Shown here: positions 1 through 11,215 of the stretch, piece by piece
How the letters are laid out: each line of letters begins with the position of its first letter
How positions within the stretch are numbered: position 1 is the stretch's first letter
Assembly (NCBI GenBank): GCA_021234155.1
Contig: JAJEKV010000041.1
Coordinates: 3,462,829-3,526,828, forward strand
Reading direction: 5' to 3'
DNA from: Isoetes taiwanensis
Taxonomy: Eukaryota > Streptophyta > Lycopodiopsida > Isoetales > Isoetaceae
DNA length: 64,000 nt
Made by a program: the position numbers and the translations under genes
The notes under the pieces: model-generated
What the model saw: only the letters and a program-made list of their open reading frames with translations
What the model was told of the DNA's origin: nothing
Database searches by the model: none

Positions 1-224
1 AATTGTGAAAAATGTTTGGAGCATTTTCATGAGAGCGTCACATAATATCTCTGATTGAAAATTTTTTGAATCATTTTGATATGAAAGTAAATGGGCATGA
101 TTTGCATAGGCTATTTTCTGTATAGCCATTTGCTGCACACATGACCTCTTATGCCTACATATATTTGTCTGAATTAATGACAAACATAATTTAACAAAAC
201 AAGGTGAAGACAAGTGAAGATTGC

Positions 225-805
225 TCAACGTTGTTTGGTGGCAAGGCTTATGTAAAATGTGAGGGTTCTCACAGACGACACCACGGCAGATAGAGTTCCA
301 AACATGCAAGCTGCCACGAAGATGAGGTAAGTAGTGTGGTAACAAATCAGTCCATGACATACAATACTCTTCTGGCGCCGCGCTTCCTTGTCATATAGAG
401 CTCCAGCTACTGCCACAGACAACACATAATTCCCCACTGCCCTTGGCACCTGAACAAAGTTCTGCAAAGTCCCATAATTTTCCAGCCCAAACAACTCAGC
501 AATAATAGTCTATACCATTGCCCATTGGCCTCCAATGTAAGTTCCCACTAATATGGAACTTATGAACAATGCGCCCTTAACATTCAACGCAATCAAAGCA
601 TTTCCCTAGTGCTGAAATTCCCACTCCTGCTAAAAAAATGGCCTTGGAACTCCATGCTTCTTTAGGGCAATCTCTGAAAGCATTCCACATGCTATGCCTC
701 CAATGAAATCCCACACATTTAGCAGTGCCACGAATGCATTCACCTGCTTCTGTGAGTAATCCAAAGAAACACCTAACTGCCCAAGTTGTTCACTGTTGTA
801 GTTGC
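225..805 (-). pseudogene. Nodulin-like / NFD4-type MFS transporter fragment (decayed)
   Basis: The minus strand encodes the C-terminal half of a plant nodulin-like major facilitator transporter, an integral membrane protein family of mostly unknown substrate. In order one can read VNNLG, LLNVWDFIGG near 690-725, GGQWAMV near 520, then a clean 89-codon stretch (225-494) with FGLENYGT, NFVQVP and AGALYDKEA, which are typical family motifs. The frame is broken at least four times: a lost base in the NNLGQLG segment (about 780), a length change in the T7 run (about 632-638), an extra base near 600, and an in-frame TAG just after GGQWAMV (about 510). The N-terminal half was not found in the window. 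Seen: motifs and breaks. Known: family identity. Inferred: a non-functional fragment, possibly captured together with the two host exons at 2.4-3.0 kb. Confidence 0.72.
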
Positions 806-930
806 TGCGACGAGCTAGATAACTGCTGCAAATGCTTCAAGATCTTACAACCTGGTCACACTCTGAGCATTGTCTTTGTACAGATCAATGGCTTTTCGAA
901 CATATTTCTGAACTGATCCATATTCCTGTT

Positions 931-2390
931 AATATTAGAACAGGGTAAGCCATCAAGATCACAGGAAGATGATAAAAACAAAAAACCATTCATAGTGCAG
1001 GATCAAGAAAGCTTTTCCATCACATAAAAAGAACAATAAGCCAGACTGGAAAGGTAAATGCTTGTATTAGTTAGCAGACATAGTAGTTATGGACACATGG
1101 CTTTAGATAATTAGCTGCTTTCATAGTAGTTAAAGCATTCCATTAGCCCTGCTTTTATAGGATTAAGAACACGAATGGATAGTTCAACACGATTGCACTT
1201 CTGATAGAATGGGGCAATAGACAAATGAAAACCATCACCTCTATTGGATTCCATTGTTATGCTTATGAAATTGATGATATAGCTTGCTCTTAAACTATTT
1301 CAACTCATGACAATGACAATTTTTTTACTTTATAAAGCTTTTGAAACACCTACACAATAGTAATAATGGTCCATACTGGTTTTCTGTGGTCTCTAAAACA
1401 CACCAAGAATCAATGAAGTAGTCTACACAAATTGTCATAGAACTTTGGGCATTCAAAGAATGGCATCTATCTAATCTTATCATACACAATACCTTTGCAG
1501 CTAAAGCAAAAGCATATTCTGCAACAACGATTTTTCCTGCAAAAGTATGGTGTCACAAATCAGATCAACTCTATTCCAGGTGATAGATTGCATGCAAATA
1601 GGACAATGTCCAATGCACAAACGCCAGTCGAAATATCTGGATCTATTCATTTACAAGTATTCCTTTTACTTTCCAGTCCAGTTCTTTCCCATATCAAAAC
1701 TTGTGAACCTAAATTACGCAGTTCCTTGTATATAATCGAGCATGTAAACCACAAAATCTGATTCAAGACCAAGCGCAAGGCTCCATGCACATTTATTCTG
1801 ACACATGTTTCTCCTATCTCATCAACGACATATCACATTAAGTCATCCAGCATGACTCTTAGTCCTCACTTAGGCTGGCGGCCCGCCTTATCGAGCAAGA
1901 TAAAATCTTTGGAGTTACACGAATTATTTATCACAGATGGCAGTCAGACGCTCTAAGGTTTGCGTTACTGTATACACTACTTAATTAACTTATTCTAACA
2001 TGATTAGAATGTTAACACTGATTGACAGTATCCCCATTGACTTTAGGTAAAGTATGCATAAAAAAGAACGAGATGGAACTTATTCCCCTTCAATACATTA
2101 CTTACCTCCTTTTGAAATGAATCTAGCTCAAATGGAAAGGTGATAGCCATGTCTGGAACAAGGCACACCTTTTACATGTTCTCCAATCTTATTCTACTGA
2201 TCGCTATCCTTATCTTGGCCATCAAAAAGCTTCTTTGCTCTTAGGTACATGTTTATTTGTGATTAAGATATTGATCTGAGTTCCAGCATGATTCTGATAC
2301 TCAAAGTCCTGAGGTATGACATATTCTGAATGAAAGCTTAATGCTTCAAATTAATAAAAAGCACTTAAGTTAAATAACCATAAAGAAAGA
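931..2390. other. No recognisable gene
   Basis: AT-rich sequence with only short ORFs and no motif I can place on either strand. It separates the transporter fragment from the bestrophin and desaturase exons. A short GC-rich inverted repeat (GGCGG/CCGCC) lies near 1877. Confidence 0.5.
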
Positions 2391-2396
2391 ACTTAC

Positions 2397-2973
<577 letters not shown>

Positions 2974-3266
2974 CTATTTTGGCCTTAAAGCCTTGGCTAT
3001 GGCCACCACGAAAGCTTGGTAGATCTCGAAAAGCTTGGCTTGGCCATGGCAAAATAGAAGAGAACAGAGAAGGTGGAGATTAGAACGGCGGTGAAATCCG
3101 ACAGGACGAGATCGAAATAACGGAGAGGTCGAATACTCCGGCAGGCAAATACTTCCTTTTCTAATTTTCCTGACCCTACGATCAGAAAATAAAGAATCGG
3201 ACGGCTAAAAAAGAAAACAGCTGACGTGGCAAGCCACATGGCATAGCTCAGAACGCAGGAAAGTGT

Positions 3267-3290
3267 GCAGGGGGGGTTAGGCAACCCTGC
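3267..3290 (+). other. G-rich hairpin followed by TAAT
   Basis: GCAGGG and CCCTGC form a 6-bp stem around a 12-nt loop, extendable if extra Gs bulge out; the next bases are TAAT. A hairpin just before a CTRR-like end resembles a Helitron 3' terminus, but here CTAA overlaps the stem, which is not canonical. No partner end was found. Confidence 0.3.
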
Positions 3291-3510
3291 TAATAAAAAT
3301 AAAAAATCTTATAAAGCCTAAATAAAAAATAAAAAAAAATCTTATGAAGCCTCCCCTCATTGTTCCCTCCTTAGTTTACTTGACTATCCAAAAAGGCAAA
3401 ATTAGGACGCTCATCCCAAACTCATCCAGCTCTGATTTATCCTTCCTCTTATCAACATGACAAAGTTGACACTATATCTGCATCACCCAAACCACATCAG
3501 AGGATGTATA

Positions 3511-4044
3511 ATCGCATCGATCCGAGACATCAGATCGCCATTCTAGAATGGGACGAGCATGCATGTCATGCATGCATGCGGGCGATGCATGCCCGTTTTG
3601 GTTGGGAGTTCGCTATTTCAGGCGCGTTTTTGCATCCTCGTCTCATCGGCGCTTCCTCTTCTCTCAGCAGTACCTTATTCTCTTTGATGTGTTTCCAGGC
3701 AGGGGAGGGGCTTCTTCCTGCCTGGTTTAGCCAATTTGGCGTCTCTTTCTTGCTATCCTTTACCGGTCTTTGGCCTCGTCCTGTGACCTTCGTCCTCGAT
3801 CCTATTTTGTAAGGAAGTTCTCTAGTAGTCGGGCGGTTTGTTGGTTTCTTGCGAGTCCCATTCTAGAATCGCATCGATCCGAGACATCGGATCGCCATTC
3901 TAGAATGGGACGAGCATGCATGTCATGCATGCATGCGGGCGGTGCATGCCCGTTTTGGTTGGGAGTTCGCTATTTCAGGCGCGTTTCTGCATCCTCGTCT
4001 CATCGGCGCTTCCTCTTCTCTCAGCAGTACCTTATTCTCTTTGA
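3511..4044. repeat. Direct duplication of a 177-bp CATGCA-rich block
   Basis: The segment 3511-3687 recurs at 3868-4044 with a constant offset of 357 bp and only a few substitutions. Each copy holds a dense run of CATGCA (RY-type) words, near 3557-3595 and about 357 bp later. The spacer carries a stretch ending in TTCTAGAA (3831-3868) that reappears at 4520-4558. Short ORFs across the block differ in frame and match no protein I know. Confidence 0.85.
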
Positions 4045-4108
4045 ACCCACCCTCCCCCCCTTCTTTGTTTATTATATTTTGTACAAGTTCTGTTTATCAT
4101 GTTTTTCA

Positions 4109-4151
4109 CACCCGCTGGGTGATGCTTTTTTTCCACCCGCTGGGTGATGCT
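4109..4151. repeat. Two-unit tandem repeat, 25-bp period
   Basis: The 18-base word CACCCGCTGGGTGATGCT occurs at 4109-4126 and 4134-4151. Confidence 0.8.
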
Positions 4152-4284
4152 ATTCTCTGGTATGTTTTCTCGTTTGTTGTGTTGGTGATGTGCAGGTACA
4201 GGTTGGCGAGCGGCATCTGTTTCGACTTCTCCATGCGGGGGTTTTTGGGAGCGATTCTATGCCTGACGTTTGTCTAAGGCCCTT

Positions 4285-4363
4285 GCCGAAGGCTTATCAC
4301 TAGGGTTTTTCCTCGAAAACCCGAAAGGGCGGGGTTTTTTAATCCCGGTGATAAGCTTTCGGC
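4285..4363 (+). repeat. Free-standing copy of the LINE-A 3' hairpin module
   Basis: GCCGAAGGCTTATCAC (4285-4300) pairs with 4348-4363 over 16 positions with a single G-U pair. Inside lies the family core: AGGGTTTTT, a second hairpin AAAACCC-GAAA-GGG, then GGGGTTTTTTAATCCC. The same core occurs in the 3' UTR of LINE-A copies at 11066, 45561 and 59886. Unlike those copies, no terminal GTGGACG block or short-repeat tail follows here, so the module is detached from recognisable LINE sequence. Confidence 0.75.
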
Positions 4364-4443
4364 AGGTACATCAGCCACTCTTCTATTAGCATTGTATTTG
4401 TTTGGGGTCCAAATGATATAATTGGATTTTCCCTTTATTTTTC

Positions 4444-4474
4444 GTGGGTAGTTCGCATGTGTGCGGCTACCCAC
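4444..4474. other. Two-step perfect hairpin
   Basis: GTGGGTAG and CTACCCAC enclose a second stem CGCA/TGCG with a TGTG loop. No gene association is visible. Confidence 0.6.
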
Positions 4475-4559
4475 TGTCCACCATTGTAGAAAATCTGCTG
4501 AGATGAATGAGAAGCCTATGGGCGGTTTGTTGGTTTCTTGCGAGTCCCATTCTAGAATG

Positions 4560-5640
4560 CTTATTAGCGGAATGCAGACATCAAACATGAAAGTTCTAAT
4601 TATATTCTTGAACTGCTCAACTTTTATACATCTGGGGGCATTTTTTGGCAGACTTCTTACTAATATGCATAATTCTCAACAGTTGTTGATCATTCATTTT
4701 CAAGTCCTATAGAAGATAATTCTGCATCAAAAAGTTGTCATTCATGTGATCACATTTCGCAGGTCACAATATGGATATATCTTTCTTATGCATTTGTTGG
4801 AAGCAAGAATCTTACGCATTTATTGGAAGCAAGAATCTTACGCAAGCTAAATAAGGAATTTGATTGAATGCTTGCACTATGATATTTCTTAGTAGTGCAC
4901 TTCAGAAAGAAGGAGAGATCTTGTGGTGGTGTATGTTATTCTATTTTTCACTGTTATTATGCTAGATATTTAAGTAATGGAACTATTTTTTTTTTTTCAT
5001 TTCTGTGAGCATGCAGATGCACTTCATTTCACTTTAGGGTTTCGAGGCCCACAGTTCTGGCTTTCATCTGTGAGCCCACCAGACCCGTAGTTTTGGATTT
5101 TATCTGTGAGCCCATAGATTAATTTCATTTCATTTCATATGTTTGGTTTGGTATATTGGGGATTGCAACATCTACATTAATGTATGCTATGGCACCGCCA
5201 GATCTAGCAGGCGGCTAGTTATCCATTAGGTATGTCGGACCCTTATAGAGCTCCATTTGCGTGCGCGGATTAGGGAGGCAAAGGCAAAGGCAAAGGCAGG
5301 TCGCAAGCAGCTCCACATAAGGTCTGTGATACGAATTCAAGTATTTATAGAGCTAGGAACCTCGAACGAATTTATAGCTTAAGACAAGAGCTAGAGTAAA
5401 TCAGAGACAAGTTGCATTCCACAGGTTATATACTGAAAACTGGCTTATCGGCTTAGCAATGCACTCCAAGTAGAAACCCATTAAAACCTTCTCAATTAGT
5501 TTATGAACAAGGAATTAGGCCTGGGATCAATTCCGAACCCTGATGTTTCTTGTAAGCCTTTTATGCTTGTCTCCAAGCTCTCGTTTTCTTTAGTAATGAT
5601 AAACAGAAGTCTTTTTGTGAGACTCCAATTTCTGATCATT
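4560..5640. other. No gene; short tandem duplications
   Basis: AT-rich sequence. It holds an approximately 29-bp tandem duplication around 4785-4845, an imperfect two-unit repeat sharing ATCTGTGAGCCCA around 5045-5115, and a GGCAAA run near 5275-5297. No coding motif recognised. Confidence 0.5.
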
Positions 5641-5660
5641 CAGGATTTGTCAGTGCAATA

Positions 5661-6249
5661 TTGAATCGGCTAGTTAAGAATGGCAACGTAGCATACAGTC
5701 TTTGGATAGAGGAATCAGAAGAATTGCTGCAGGCCAAGTCAGTTATACTAAATCCGAATGACAACAAGTTAAGCAATTTGGCCTTTATGATTTATTTATG
5801 CAAATCAAAGGGAAGGGAACGAAGAATTTGGAAGCAAAGGGGAAGAAAAGAAAAGCATGCTTGCTTTAGATGTTTTTGGTAGGCTGGACATTAGAAGCAG
5901 TGTCACCCCTGAAGTAGGCTGCAATGGCAAATGGGTGCAAACTATTGTTTCTGAATTCATGGTGTTAGAAGCAAAGATTAAGGAAGAAGTTTTAACTCTA
6001 TCTGTGGGTTCTAGCAAGAGGTTAAGCTTCTCTTCATGGGACACAACTTCCAAGAGTTCTCCTAGATGTGCAACTTCATCTTTAGATGGTGGGCAATTTG
6101 TTCGTGAAAGTCCAGCTCCAGTAAGGGAGAATCTCAACCTTAAGGCACCCAATCATTCCGAGCAGGGGCCATCCTTGGAGGCTAGACTTGGAAAGGCAGC
6201 CAAATCTGTGTTCTTGAAAGAGCTATGGGCTCGGATCTTCAAGTTCTAG
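5661..6249 (+). CDS. Unrecognised possible exons (hypothetical)
   Basis: Two overlapping plus-strand ORFs (5661-5882 and 5857-6249, different frames) give a basic 73-residue and a 130-residue product. The second is Ser-rich with mixed polar composition and no transmembrane segment or metal-binding pattern. I recognise neither. An opposing minus ORF covers 5805-6152, so the strand is not certain. They could be exons of a decayed host gene or chance ORFs in a GC-neutral stretch; there is no start-context or splice evidence strong enough to decide. Confidence 0.2.
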
Positions 6250-7025
6250 TCACTGGATCTTCAAGGCTTGTTCTCTGGGCAGAAACTTTGGAGGGCAGAC
6301 AAGGGGGATCTGTGTTTGCACTGCTGCAGACTTAATAAAACAGGTCCAATCAGGTAAACTGCTCGTCCATTTTATAGCCAAAATTTCCCTTTTGCTAATG
6401 CATCATTGGGTAGACTTGTATAGGATTTTATGCATATCTTATTGGGGGCAACATAAGAGACATGTTGCTTAAGCATAAGAAAAACCGAGCTACACGAGGT
6501 ATTCATAGCTCTTCATTCTTTTTTTATTTAAGAGGAGAGATATAAAGAAATTTCTACAAAGCATTTGAATGTCCATGAGACTTTACTATACATGGATAGA
6601 TTGTTGTGGGTGCAGATACCAATATTGAGCTTCAAGAATCAAGATTAATAGAAGGCACACTCATCATTTCAAATGGTCTCAAACCTTTGTAGCAGAATTA
6701 CATGAAATCTATGACATTGTGAAATAGATTCTGATATGCAATTGTACTATTGACTCTCCAAATATTCACAATAGTACACCAGAATCTTATGCATTGCGTA
6801 GGCAGGTGTTGACAGAAGATTCAACCATTAGTATTCACGCTTAATTATTATAGCTATAATATGTCACTGTAGTGATTTTATGCACACTATTTTTTGTGTC
6901 ACAGAACTTCTTATATTAACTATGTTCTCTACATTCTTTTATAAATTAAGATTGTATATTTGATTCAGAGATTTGAATGGTTTTCCATGAACAAGGTGTA
7001 GACCCAATTGTAGATAATCTTTGCT
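6250..7025. other. No recognisable gene
   Basis: AT-rich sequence between the unassigned ORFs and the foldback fragment. Nothing recognised. Confidence 0.5.
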
Positions 7026-7330
7026 ATAATTCTCGAGGCCCCGAAGGGGCCAAAAAATTTTTAGATTTAACACAAACCATTAAATTCCCCCTTAAACCCC
7101 CTTTGGTTTGGGTGCACATTCACACGGGGGGTGACGTAGGGCAGCGAGAGCCCCTAAAATTATATTATGCATGTACAAAATCAACACCGTATAGTACATT
7201 GCCTCAAATCTTATAGTATTTTGCAAACTATGTTATATAGTATACCAAAACTTGTACAGGCATACCCCACAAACGAGGACCTCTATATACGGTCTAGATC
7301 GAGGAATAAAGGGCATATATGCTTATCCAA
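7026..7330 (-). mobile_element. Fragment of the foldback element family of 43.3-43.8 kb
   Basis: About 300 bp aligns by eye with the reverse complement of 43420-43760. Shared landmarks in order are a small GC hairpin (GGCCCC-GAA-GGGGCC at 7037-7051), an A/T run, the stretch with AAACCCCCTTTGGTTTGGG, a GTAGGGCAGCGAGAGCCCC segment, TATAGTATTTTGCAAAC, and CCCCACAAACGAGGA. Only one inverted arm is kept, so this copy is truncated. No ORF in it looks functional. Confidence 0.75.
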
Positions 7331-7659
7331 CAGCCACTAATCTATAAGCCATGCAAAGCATATGCAAGAACAGAGTTTTAACAGTCTAACCATACAACAA
7401 CAAGGTAGCAGCAGCAAGAGAGCCAAAACCAAGGTGCAAATAACAAATAATCTGCATGCAACAAGCACGGTAAAGCGAGCAAGCAATGAACCACCTGCAT
7501 GAACCAAAAACTCATAACTATTTGCCATTAGAAGCAGCATTTTGCTGTTGTAAGCTGAATCCTAGAGTACAAATGTTGACTGATAAACAGGAAAAGAATA
7601 AGGCAAAAGCATGATTTTGCAATGTTCTCTCATATCTGGATAAATTATTGCAGCAGAGA

Positions 7660-7938
7660 TTAAAACAGAGATATTATAAGACAAAGAATTATAAGATGCG
7701 ATTGATATAACCTTTTAAAGCTTATAGAAGTCTCTAACCTCCAATGTCTCCAACGCTTCTTCAAGAATCTGATGATGTCCACCTCGCATAGCCCATCACC
7801 AAATTGCTCATGGATGTACTTCAAAGTTCTTTGCAAGTGTCGTGGCTTAATCTCTCTAAAAAGCTTGTCAACCTCCCTACAATAAGTCTTCAATGCATCT
7901 GATGCTTCTTGGTCGAACTCACGCCCTGCTTCATCCAT
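7660..7938 (-). CDS. Hypothetical small acidic/basic exon, unrecognised
   Basis: From the ATG at 7938 the minus strand reads MDEAGREFDQEASDALKTYC, then a charged helical segment with KLFREIKPRHLQRTLKYI and RFLKKRWRHW. A gt dinucleotide follows RHWR and the tail beyond it is hydrophobic and low quality, so coding probably ends near 7740 at a donor. Composition looks like real protein, but I cannot name a family. Another minus-strand ORF with similar character lies at 12004-12204 and could belong to the same gene, split by the copia/LINE insertions between them; that is a guess. Confidence 0.3.
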   Translation of the reverse strand: MDEAGREFDQEASDALKTYCREVDKLFREIKPRHLQRTLKYIHEQFGDGLCEVDIIRFLKKRWRHWRLETSISFKRLYQSHLIILCLIISLF

Positions 7939-7979
7939 TAGCAATTATCCTCTATGAAAACAAACCTGCAGTAGTTTGA

Positions 7980-8053
7980 CAACAATAGAGATGACAAGTG
8001 TCAAAATAATAAAGATCAACAATAGAGATGACAAGTGTCAAAATAATAAAGAT
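7980..8053. repeat. 37-bp unit, two tandem copies
   Basis: The unit starting CAACAATAGAGATGAC occurs at 7980-8016 and is repeated immediately at 8017-8053 without visible change. Confidence 0.85.
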
Positions 8054-8059
8054 AAGACT

Positions 8060-9270
8060 AACATAAACTAAGTTTTGCACATACCTTAGACCTTGATAAC
8101 TTCCTAAATTGGACATTGTAGGAAAGATCAATCTCCTTTAAAAATGTCTTTGTCGGTTTAGGATCATCTTGGTCGATATATCATCACATTCATCATCGAG
8201 AGGAAGATGAGCAACTAAGCACCACGTGTCTGTTTGTAATGACAAATTGCTTCTTTGAATTTCTGCGGGCTCCTTGTGCAGATGTTTCAGCACAATTATT
8301 TGAAGAGTTAGTAGATTGGCGGCGTTTCAATGACCTGCAATTATATCATAAAAAAGCATCGAGATACTACCTTAAACAAACATTTATTATGCAAGACAAA
8401 CCAATAGACATGCATTCTAAGCCTATGCCTGTTTGGCAAACCATGCATGCATATGCCTTTCCTGCCAAATAAACAATCCAACATGCAGGAACAAATAAAC
8501 AATCCAGCGTACATGAACAAATGGATATTACCTGTGCAATAGATACCAAATAGAACAAGTACAAATACAAAAGATCGTGCAGATTTAGACAGCGCTATGC
8601 CTCTAAACCTGTTTATGGTGTTTTCTTCTAAGATGATATAGAAATCAAATATCATGGATGCCTCAGCTCAAGGAAGATGGAAAAGCTAGAAAAGCTATCT
8701 CATACAAATGCCTTCTACTAGTTCATCAAAGTCAGAGTCAAGCTTGCAGGGAAAGGCTTGTGGCAGAGGGGATGAGTCGAGGCTAGTCTCATATACCCAA
8801 GGATTCAACCTCTTACAGCAGCAGGTCTAGCCACTGTGAAGATAGATAGAGTAGCCGTGAAGACGAACCCACGATGGGCCGAGTCGACCTCACAACTGGA
8901 GAGGCAAGCAATGTTGAAATAGGTCCAAAATGGGAGGCAAGAAACAAAATGATGAGGTACCTCATAGTACCTGGATGACAACCTGTCGGCATAGGTTGAA
9001 GCTGCTGCTACTCGATATAGTGACAAGGAGGCTTGGGTCAATTGTTTGTCATCTATAAGAAAAGGCACTTCTTAGAGCGGAGCTAATCTTTACTCCACTA
9101 TGTTTACCTCAGTAGTTGAATGAATGCACAAGTGCAGGAGTACATCTCTAAGATAAAGGCAAATGCATGTCATCACATATTGATGGAAGAAAATAATCAA
9201 GGGATATCTTAAAAAGGAGGCCACCTTGCCGGGGGCCTGCTTTCGGATAAAAATAAAAGAAAACACTCCA
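8060..9270. other. No recognisable gene
   Basis: Several short ORFs overlap on both strands (8239-8655, 8805-9068) without any motif I can place. No repeat boundary was seen. Confidence 0.45.
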
Positions 9271-9459
9271 CATTCAAAGAAGAAGAGGTGAGGAAAAAGA
9301 AACGTCGGGATCATGGGCGTGGCGGCGGTGCTCTCTTGTCTCAACCTCAAGAGCACTTGTGGCCAAGGCGAGAGACTCCCAAACCAAAAGAGCCTCGCAT
9401 CTGTAGTTCTAAAACTATTGTGAACAATAGGTTACATTGTGCTAGAATTGCATGGGCTG

Positions 9460-9765
9460 CAACAAAGAATAAGATGCATGGGAACTATGAGGAGGATGAT
9501 TTTTGGTGCAGCCTATCAGACTTAGATGCCGGTGGATCCTAGCCGAGATGCCCTATGGTGCTGGAGCTAGTGATCACATGACCCGGTCGAGGGGGAGGGA
9601 GATGTTTGAACAGGGTAAATTCGATTGCGGACAAAAGGCAAGTCAAGATTGGCAAAGGCAAGCTGACTATCAAAGGAGTAGGCACTGCAACAATGAAACT
9701 TCCTATTGGAGCAGTACAGTTGGAGAGCACACTATATGTACCTGATTTAAAGGTAAATCTTCTGT
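9460..9765 (+). mobile_element. Copia retrotransposon fragment, protease region (5' part)
   Basis: Near 9558-9600 the plus strand reads GAGASDHMTRSRGREMFEQG, matching the copia aspartic protease site region, normally D-[ST]-G-A-S-x-H-M. The leading Asp is not in place, so the site is mutated. In another frame the downstream part reads VKIGKGKLTIKGVGT and then LYVPDLKVNLL, the conserved end of the protease domain before the GAG-pre-integrase segment. At least one frameshift separates the two. The coding sequence stops at KVNLL, where a LINE begins, and resumes at 11200 with SKLDDANLF. Confidence 0.75.
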
Positions 9766-10391
9766 ACATTGATCAATTGGAAGAATGGCTTGATAATCAT
9801 GGCGGCGGAGGTCCACATTTTGCACACTATATCATTAGGCAACTTATGTATGCTGATGATGTTTCACTTCTAGCACATACCGCTACTAGTATGCAGCAAC
9901 ATTTACATGCTCTGCACAGTTTTTGTGAAAACACAGGTCTGCGTGTTAATCTCCAAACGACCAAGCTTTTGGTAGTTCAATCTTCTCGTCACAATGTTCC
10001 CCCTATGTACTATGATAGCCGCGAAGTTGAAGTTGTAGATAGCTACAAGTATCTTGGTGTAGAATTCTGTAAGAACACACTTTGGGAACAATGTATTACC
10101 AAGCGGGTGGCTGCTGGATGGAGAGCACTCTATGCAATGCAAAACAATTGTTTTCGCGCAGAAATTCATGATTGGCCACGGAAAGCCCACTTGTTTCGGG
10201 CTTTGGTAGAGCTGTTTTTACTTGTATGGTTACTCAAGTGTGGGGGCCTGCCATTAGTGCTAGTGCTTGGGAGAGCTTGGAGTGGGTGCAAAAGTCCTTT
10301 CTCACTTACAGCCTCGGAGTTAAAACAACGGTGCCCTATGCTATTCTTTTACAAGAGACAGGTTTTTGGCCTCTTCAACGCTCTGCCATGA
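9606..10391 (+). CDS. Chimeric ORF: copia protease tail fused in frame to LINE-A reverse transcriptase C-part
   Basis: A single 261-codon ORF runs across the insertion junction. Residues 1 to about 52 are copia protease-domain sequence ending in YVPDLKVNLL. From about residue 53 (LYIDQLEEWL) the sequence is LINE-A, including RQLMYADDVSLL (YADD, the catalytic reverse-transcriptase motif C), SYKYLGVEF and the conserved WRALYAMQ. It lacks the fingers and motif A, so it cannot be an active polymerase. It ends by frameshift at 10391; LINE reading continues in a second frame (10172-10744, KSFLTYSLG, LLQETGFWPLQ) and a third (10813-11040). A chance fusion product, not a designed gene. Confidence 0.7.
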   Translation: MNRVNSIADKRQVKIGKGKLTIKGVGTATMKLPIGAVQLESTLYVPDLKVNLLYIDQLEEWLDNHGGGGPHFAHYIIRQLMYADDVSLLAHTATSMQQHLHALHSFCENTGLRVNLQTTKLLVVQSSRHNVPPMYYDSREVEVVDSYKYLGVEFCKNTLWEQCITKRVAAGWRALYAMQNNCFRAEIHDWPRKAHLFRALVELFLLVWLLKCGGLPLVLVLGRAWSGCKSPFSLTASELKQRCPMLFFYKRQVFGLFNALP

Positions 10392-11215
10392 AGCGCCATC
10401 TCCACTATATCTGCAAGGTGCACCACATGGATGATGTTAGGTATCCTGTTCTTGCACTTGCCATGGCTGAATCTCCTCAGCGTTTGAAACGATGTTGGAA
10501 AGAGCATTGCACTACATGGTTTGCCCGTTGGGGCAACAAGCGAAACCTTTGCGATGCTTGCTTGCCGTTTCGATCCCGAGCTTTTGCAACAATATCTCAA
10601 TGGTCGTTTTTCTCAAAAGATATGGGACGCCTTGATTACTTTGGCCCAAGTGAAAACCGGTCATTATCATGCACACATAAATCCCACCTTGGCACCAGGC
10701 CCCAAGCTTATTTGCTTGCTTCATTGTCCAGAACAAGCTTGTAGCTATTGCATCAATTCACCTGAGGGTCCCACAGTTTCGGATTGAGACAGGTAGATGG
10801 GAGCATCCGCAATTGCCGCGAGAAGCGAGACTATGTGCCTGTTGCCAGTTACAGGTTATTGAAGATGAAAGAAATGCTCTTCTGAGTTGCCCTGCTTTTG
10901 AGATAGTCCGGAATCGTTTTTTGACCTTAGCATTCCATTCCACGCTTCCACAACTTCTCAGGGCACCATCTGTGCATGACTTGGCATTATACATACTTGA
11001 GGTTCTAGATAAACGTCTGCAATTACTGAGCCCTCAGTAGTCATTATATCCGCTTGTCTAGTATCATCATTACTGCAAAGGTTTTTCCCTTGAAAACCTT
11101 TCGAGGCAGGGGTTTTTTAATCCTAGTAGTAATGATTGTACTAGCCCATTGTATGGGTCCCATGACCTATTGGTCTCCGTGGACGTTAAAAAAACTATTC
11201 TATTCTATTCTAAAT
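9766..11215 (+). mobile_element. LINE-A copy 1, 5'-truncated, inserted in copia
   Basis: The element starts inside the reverse transcriptase (LYIDQLEEW), carries the YADD motif, the thumb/connection segment (KYLGV, LLQETGFWPLQRSAMKRHL), and a C-terminal Cys/His knuckle near 10828-10890 with CACC and ALLSCPAF. The stop is at about 11040. The 3' UTR holds the nested hairpin module (11066-11136; ATCATTACT pairs with AGTAATGAT), then the terminal block GGGTCCCAT ... GTGGACGTTAAAAAA and a tail of ATTCT repeats (about 11195-11213). At least two frameshifts make it dead. The copia reading frame resumes directly after the tail, which fixes the 3' boundary. Confidence 0.85.
11055..11195 (+). other. 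LINE-A 3' UTR: nested hairpin module plus terminal block
   Basis: The outer stem is 11066-11074 with 11128-11136. Inner elements are AAAGGTTTTTCCC, TGAAAACCTTTCGAGG and GGGGTTTTTTAATCCT. The terminal block TATGGGTCCCAT...GTGGACG is shared with loci near 16667, 45500, 53840 and 59800. Confidence 0.8.

Noticed and set aside
3267-3290. Definite Helitron 3' end
   Set aside because: The CTAA overlaps the hairpin stem instead of following it by several bases, and no 5' TC end or helicase was found; kept only as a weak possibility.
3504-4277. Overlapping plus ORFs of 102-125 codons
   Set aside because: They run through the duplicated CATGCA block in different frames with no protein motif.
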